In this document: positions 60,261-64,000 of the stretch, piece by piece
How positions within the stretch are numbered: position 1 is the stretch's first letter
How the letters are laid out: every line of letters starts with the position of its first letter
DNA from: Aquabacterium humicola
GTDB lineage: Bacteria > Pseudomonadota > Gammaproteobacteria > Burkholderiales > Burkholderiaceae_C
NCBI RefSeq assembly: GCF_030167915.1
Contig: NZ_JARGNB010000007.1
Location: 186,001 to 250,000 of the forward strand
Length of the DNA stretch: 64,000 nt
Reading direction: 5' to 3'
The notes under the pieces: model-generated
Told to the model about the DNA's origin: nothing
Databases searched by the model: none
Seen by the model: only the letters and a program-made list of their open reading frames with translations
Program-made: the position numbers and the translations under genes

Positions 60261-61144
60261 ACCCCCGCAGCCAGACCGAAGCCTTCCACGATCCCGACAC
60301 CGGCACCGTCTCCTATGTCTTCTGGGACCGCGCCACCCGCCGTGCCGCGCTGATCGACCCGGTGCTCGACTTCGACTTCCGCGCCGGCCGCACGACGACG
60401 ACCTCGGCCGACCGCATGCTGGCCTGCGTCGCCGAGCACGGCCTCACCGTCGACTGGATCCTCGAGACGCACGCGCATGCCGACCACCTGTCCTCGGCGC
60501 GCTACCTGCAGCAGCACTGCGGCGGCCGCATCGCGATCGGCGAACGCATCCGCGAGGTGCAGGCCACCTTCAAGAAGATCTACAACCTCGAGCGCAACTT
60601 CCTGCCCGACGGCAGCCAGTTCGACCACCTGTTCGCCGACGGCGAGCGTTTTGCCATCGGCGAGCTCGAGGCCACCGCGCTGTGGGTGCCGGGACACACG
60701 CCGGCCGACATCGCCTACCTGGTCGACGGGCAGGTCTTCGTCGGCGACACGCTGTTCATGCCCGACGTCGGCAGCGCGCGCGCCGACTTCCCCGGGGGCG
60801 ACGCGCGCACGCTGTACCAGTCGATGCACCGGCTGCTGGCGCTGCCGCCGGAGACGGTGATGTACGTGTGCCACGACTACCCGCCGCCCGAGCGCGGGCC
60901 TGCGTGGCGCACGACGGTGGCCGAGCAGCGCGCGGCCAACAAGCATGTGCGCGACGGCATCGACGAGGACACCTTCGTCGCGATGCGCACCGCGCGCGAC
61001 GCGACGCTGGAGGTGCCGACATTGATCCTGCCGGCACTCCAGGTCAACGTGCGCGCCGGCCAGCTGCCGCCGGCGGACGACAACGGCGTGGCCTACCTGC
61101 GCATTCCGATCAATGCGTTGCCCCAGCACGGCCACAAGCCGTGA
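60257..61144 (+). CDS. Metallo-beta-lactamase-fold hydrolase, sulfur dioxygenase/BLH-like
   Basis: 295 residues from ATG 60257. The metal site is ETHAHADHLSSA with H72, H74, D76 and H77, then PGHTPADIAYLV, GDTLFMPDVGSARADFPGG, and a late CHDYPPP histidine. The ARADFPGGDA segment fits the ETHE1-like persulfide dioxygenase/Blh branch, which oxidises glutathione persulfide or regulates sulfide stress. It overlaps the recombinase gene by 4 bp, so the two are translationally coupled although unrelated in function. Confidence 0.85.
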   Translation: MNPRSQTEAFHDPDTGTVSYVFWDRATRRAALIDPVLDFDFRAGRTTTTSADRMLACVAEHGLTVDWILETHAHADHLSSARYLQQHCGGRIAIGERIREVQATFKKIYNLERNFLPDGSQFDHLFADGERFAIGELEATALWVPGHTPADIAYLVDGQVFVGDTLFMPDVGSARADFPGGDARTLYQSMHRLLALPPETVMYVCHDYPPPERGPAWRTTVAEQRAANKHVRDGIDEDTFVAMRTARDATLEVPTLILPALQVNVRAGQLPPADDNGVAYLRIPINALPQHGHKP

Positions 61145-61204
61145 ATTGATCGGCGGGTGGCCGCGTACCATCCGCGTTGGTGTTTGGGCCCGCACAGCGC
61201 ACCG

Positions 61205-61693
61205 ATGAGCCCCCTGTTCCTCTCGAGCCTGCTCTTCGGCCTGGCGCTGGCCGCGCCGGCGGCCGCGCAGGAACTGCGCAACTGGGGCGACGACCCCTTC
61301 GTGCAGCTCAGTGCCGACCTGGCCGGCTGCCCCGAGCCGCGTGGCCCGCGCGCGACCGAAGCGGAGTGGCGCGCCGAGGCGCACTGGCGCATCGAGACCG
61401 GCACCAGCTGCTGGCTGGCCGGGAAGTGCGCCGACGCCAATGCGTACCGCTACGACGCCGCGCTCGCCCGGCAGCTGTTCCCGACGCTGAAGGCCGCACC
61501 GGTGCTGGCTGGCAGCAGCGTCTGGGCCTACCTGCAGCGCCGCATCCTGTTCCTGCAGGGCTGCGTGCGCGACGCCGCGCAGGCGAGGGCGCTCGAGCAC
61601 GCGGCGCAGGTCGTGCCCGAGCTCGTGATGGTGGTGCCGGCGCTGCGCATCGGCGACGACCCGCGCGTGCCCTACCGGCGTCTCCAGGACTGA
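61205..61693 (+). CDS. Exported protein of unknown function
   Basis: 162 residues from ATG 61205. Signal peptide MSPLFLSSLLFGLALAAPAAAQ, so periplasmic. The mature part has four cysteines (AGCPEPRG, TSCWLAGKC, LQGCVRD) and a C-terminal PELVMVVPALRIGDDPRVPY. I do not recognise the family. It is 60 bp after the metallo-hydrolase gene. Confidence 0.65.
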   Translation: MSPLFLSSLLFGLALAAPAAAQELRNWGDDPFVQLSADLAGCPEPRGPRATEAEWRAEAHWRIETGTSCWLAGKCADANAYRYDAALARQLFPTLKAAPVLAGSSVWAYLQRRILFLQGCVRDAAQARALEHAAQVVPELVMVVPALRIGDDPRVPYRRLQD

Positions 61694-61712
61694 CCGCCGA
61701 TCCTTTCAGGCG

Positions 61713-62864
61713 CTAGCCGGGCACGTCCGAACGCAGCGCCGCGTCGAGCTGCGCATGGAAGCGCACCGCGGCGAACTCGAAGCGGCCGAACGTCAGCGCG
61801 CTGTTCGCGCCCGAGGCCAGCCCGGCCTGGATCGATTCGGCCAGCGCGTGGTCCTCGGCCAGCGTCGCGCGGTACAGCGCGACGTTGCGCTGCCAATGGC
61901 CGAGCGCCTTGTCGGTGGCCGGCGGATCGGGGATCAGCGTCAGCTCGTGCACCCGGGTGGTCTCGGGCGCCAGCGGCTCCACGCTGCTCAGCTGCGCGTG
62001 GTCGACCTGCACCAGGAAGAAGGTGTTGGGGAAGAAGAAGTAGATCAGGTTGCCGTGCTGGCGCGGCTGGAAGTGCTCGGCCGCCGGCGGGCGCGTCGGG
62101 TCGAGCGACGCCTTGACCAGGAAGAGCCGTCGGTGCGGCCCGAGCTCGTCGACGATCTGCACGTTGTCGGCGAACATCTGCGCGATCGTCGCGCGGTGCG
62201 CCACCTTGAAGTGGTAGGCCTCGAACGAACCGTCGGCCAGCAGCTTCCAGTTGCAGCGCCGCTCGATGGTGCGCGGATCGAAGCCGGCATGCGTGCCGAA
62301 GCCCATCGTGTCCAGCTCGTCGGCCAGCGGTGCCAGCAGCGCACCGGCATCGATGGCCGCGCAGCGCGTGTCCGGCACGACCCAGACCGCGCCGGCGCGC
62401 TCGGTCACCGCCAGCGGCCGCAGGCCGGCGGCTTCGCGGTCCAGCGACGGGAAGCCGACCTGCTGCGGCACGCCGCGCAGGCGGCCGTCGAGGCCGTAGG
62501 TCCAGGCGTGGTACGGGCAGGCGAAACGATCGGACCCTTGGCCGGTGCCCGGCGGCACGATGCGCGCGCCGCGGTGCCGGCAGACGTTGACGAAGGCGCG
62601 CAGCACGCCGTCGTCGCCGCGCACCACCAGCAGCGGCACGCCGAGTCGGTCGGTCGACACGTGGCTGCCGGGCGCGCGCAGCACATCGGCGGCGGCGACC
62701 GGCTGCGGCCAGCGACGCAGCAGCGTGCGCTCGCGCTCGAAACGCTCGGCATCGAGGTAGTCGGCGACGGGGATCGTCGACGGGGCGTCGGCCATCTCCG
62801 GCTCGTGCCGTTCGAGCACCGCCAGCGCGCGGCGCAGCAGGTCCTGGGCGTTGGTCGGCGTCAT
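61713..62864 (-). CDS. Rieske-type ring-hydroxylating oxygenase, alpha-subunit-like
   Basis: 383 residues. The Rieske [2Fe-2S] cluster ligands are C95 and H97 in CRHRG and C116 and H119 in CPYHAW. The mononuclear iron site has H218 and H223 in EAYHFKVAHR. The family hydroxylates or demethylates aromatic rings, quaternary amines and similar substrates, and needs a reductase that is not seen nearby. Convergent with the exported-protein gene and divergent from the UspA gene. Confidence 0.88.
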   Translation of the reverse strand: MTPTNAQDLLRRALAVLERHEPEMADAPSTIPVADYLDAERFERERTLLRRWPQPVAAADVLRAPGSHVSTDRLGVPLLVVRGDDGVLRAFVNVCRHRGARIVPPGTGQGSDRFACPYHAWTYGLDGRLRGVPQQVGFPSLDREAAGLRPLAVTERAGAVWVVPDTRCAAIDAGALLAPLADELDTMGFGTHAGFDPRTIERRCNWKLLADGSFEAYHFKVAHRATIAQMFADNVQIVDELGPHRRLFLVKASLDPTRPPAAEHFQPRQHGNLIYFFFPNTFFLVQVDHAQLSSVEPLAPETTRVHELTLIPDPPATDKALGHWQRNVALYRATLAEDHALAESIQAGLASGANSALTFGRFEFAAVRFHAQLDAALRSDVPG

Positions 62865-63006
62865 GGGGCTCGCGACAGGGCAGGGCGATGGGCGGGATGC
62901 TAGCGGTCGCCGGCGGGCCGATCCAAGTCAGCCGGATTGACGGCGATCAAGCGTCGCGCCGGCCCGGTGCGCGACGATGACGGCATCGAACCCGGAAGGA
63001 GCCCGC

Positions 63007-63429
63007 ATGAAGATCCTGCTCGCTGTCGACGGCAGCGCCACCACCAAGCGCATGCTGGCCATGCTGGCCGCGCACGACGAGATGCTCGGCCACGGTCACC
63101 AGTACACCGCGGTGACGGTGGTGACGCCGATCCCCGGCCGTGCCGCGGCCTTCCTGTCGCGCGAGACGATCGACGGCTGGTACCAGGAACAGGCCGACGA
63201 GGTGCTGAACCCGGTGCGCAGCTTCGCGGCGCAGAACGGCTGGAACTTCGAGGCGCGCCATGTCATCGGCCATCCCGGCGACCAGATCGCCGCGTTGTGC
63301 GAGGAAGGCAAGTTCGACCTCGTCGTGATGGGCACGCACGGCCATTCGATGATCGGCAACGTCGTGATGGGCTCGGTGGCGACGCGTGTGCTGGCGCTGG
63401 TCAAGAAGCCGGTGCTGCTGGTGCCTTGA
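63007..63429 (+). CDS. Universal stress protein, UspA family
   Basis: 140 residues from ATG 63007 with GGAAGGAG upstream. ILLAVDGSATTKRML at the N-terminus and GTHGHSMIGNVVMGSVATRV at the C-terminus give the G2xG9xG(S/T) ATP-binding pattern, so it is the ATP-binding type. Cytoplasmic stress protein. The gene ends 7 bp from the convergent methyltransferase gene. Confidence 0.92.
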   Translation: MKILLAVDGSATTKRMLAMLAAHDEMLGHGHQYTAVTVVTPIPGRAAAFLSRETIDGWYQEQADEVLNPVRSFAAQNGWNFEARHVIGHPGDQIAALCEEGKFDLVVMGTHGHSMIGNVVMGSVATRVLALVKKPVLLVP

Positions 63430-63436
63430 ACGGCCG

Positions 63437-64000
63437 TCACGAAACGGGCGCGCTCGCCGTGCCCTTGAAGAACACGTAGAGGAAGCTGCCGTCGGGCTGC
63501 GTCGTGCGGTCCAGCGCGGCGAGCCCTTCGTCGAAGCGCGCCGCATCGATGAGTCCGGCCGCCACGGCGGGTTCCCGCACGCCGGCGATCATCGCGGTGA
63601 AGGTCCTGCGGGTGAAGCCCTCGACCAGGGCCGGCCGGCTGGCGTCCGCGTAGACGACGCGGGGGTGCACCTGCACCGCGCCGTAGCCGGCCGCGCACAG
63701 CAGCGGGTACAGCGCGCGGCCGATGCAGGCATCACCGCCGGCACGGCGCTGCAGCGCCACCTGGCAGGCGATCGCCTCGCGCGCCGCGGCGCTGTCGGGA
63801 TGGAAGACGGTCGGGCCGTGGTCGCCCTCGATCACCGTCATCGTGCCGCCTGGGCGCAGCAGCGTGCGCAGGGCCGCCAGCGCATCGACCGGCCGCGACA
63901 GGTGCTCGAGCACGAAGCAGACGAAGGCGTGGTCGAACGACGCCGGCGCGAACGGCAGCGCGAACAGGTCGGCCTGCCGGAACTCGACGTTGCGCAGGCC
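63437..64000 (-). CDS. SAM-dependent methyltransferase, partial
   Basis: The frame runs off the right edge of the window, so the start and the glycine-rich SAM motif I are missing; 187 residues are present. Class I methyltransferase features are NVEFRQADLFALPFAPASFD (motif II/III area) and VLEHLSRPVDALAALRTLLRPGGTMTVIEGD. The C-terminus ends SFLYVFFKGTASAPVS. It resembles UbiE/Methyltransf_11 enzymes. Substrate unknown. Confidence 0.82.
   Translation of the reverse strand, partial: GLRNVEFRQADLFALPFAPASFDHAFVCFVLEHLSRPVDALAALRTLLRPGGTMTVIEGDHGPTVFHPDSAAAREAIACQVALQRRAGGDACIGRALYPLLCAAGYGAVQVHPRVVYADASRPALVEGFTRRTFTAMIAGVREPAVAAGLIDAARFDEGLAALDRTTQPDGSFLYVFFKGTASAPVS

Overview
The window is very GC-rich (about 70 percent or more by eye) with dense, often overlapping genes. 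Gene content points to a betaproteobacterium of the order Burkholderiales: polyhydroxybutyrate-type metabolism, an orphan Bug/TctC receptor, an OmpA/DUF4398 lipoprotein set, many LysR/EamA pairs, and a Rep_3-ParA-ParB-tyrosine recombinase block of the kind carried by secondary chromosomes and megaplasmids of that order. The replication block at 53.1-60.3 kb suggests that the window spans the origin of a secondary replicon (chromid or megaplasmid). The genus cannot be fixed from the sequence alone.

Layout. 1-402: tail of an unknown gene. 597-11944: one co-directional cluster with an exported glycine-zipper-like protein, a large SEDS (FtsW/RodA) polymerase, a penicillin-binding transpeptidase, a small unknown protein, an FHA protein, a PP2C phosphatase and a membrane Ser/Thr kinase. 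It looks like a phosphorylation-controlled peptidoglycan synthesis module. 12079-18134: thiolase, acyl-CoA ligase, 3-hydroxybutyrate-type dehydrogenase and 3-hydroxybutyrate-oligomer hydrolase. Together these could turn storage-polymer oligomers into acetyl-CoA. 18183-26749: a PAS-LuxR regulator, a 159-bp palindromic mobile element, a complete branched-chain-amino-acid-type ABC importer (livG, livF, binding protein, livH, livM), a PAS-GGDEF-EAL protein and a second binding protein.

27016-32307: small membrane proteins, a tightly overlapping LysR / membrane protein / AlkB-like operon, a DMT exporter, a BON-domain protein and a metallo-hydrolase lipoprotein. 32345-46057: a catabolic island. A FadR/GntR regulator and an Asp/Glu racemase-superfamily protein diverge from a hydantoinase/dihydropyrimidinase, a cysteine-less hydantoin-racemase homologue, a Bug receptor, a TRAP transporter, an amidase, a hydratase, an aminotransferase and the two E1 subunits of a 2-oxoacid dehydrogenase. 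The divergent region holds TTGTCGACAA-type palindromes that fit the regulator. The substrate is probably a cyclic amide, imide or ureide, but it is not identified.

46241-53071: envelope lipoprotein/OmpA genes with a strong terminator, a YCII-VOC fusion, and assorted transporters and regulators. 53108-60260: repB (leftward), an iteron-bearing origin-like region, parA, parB and a large tyrosine recombinase. A 17-bp odd palindrome occurs once inside the start of parA and once between parA and parB, which makes it a strong parS candidate. 60257-64000: metallo-hydrolase, an exported protein, a Rieske oxygenase, a UspA protein and a partial methyltransferase. No rRNA, tRNA or CRISPR array was seen. 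All functions are inferred from sequence motifs recognised by eye.
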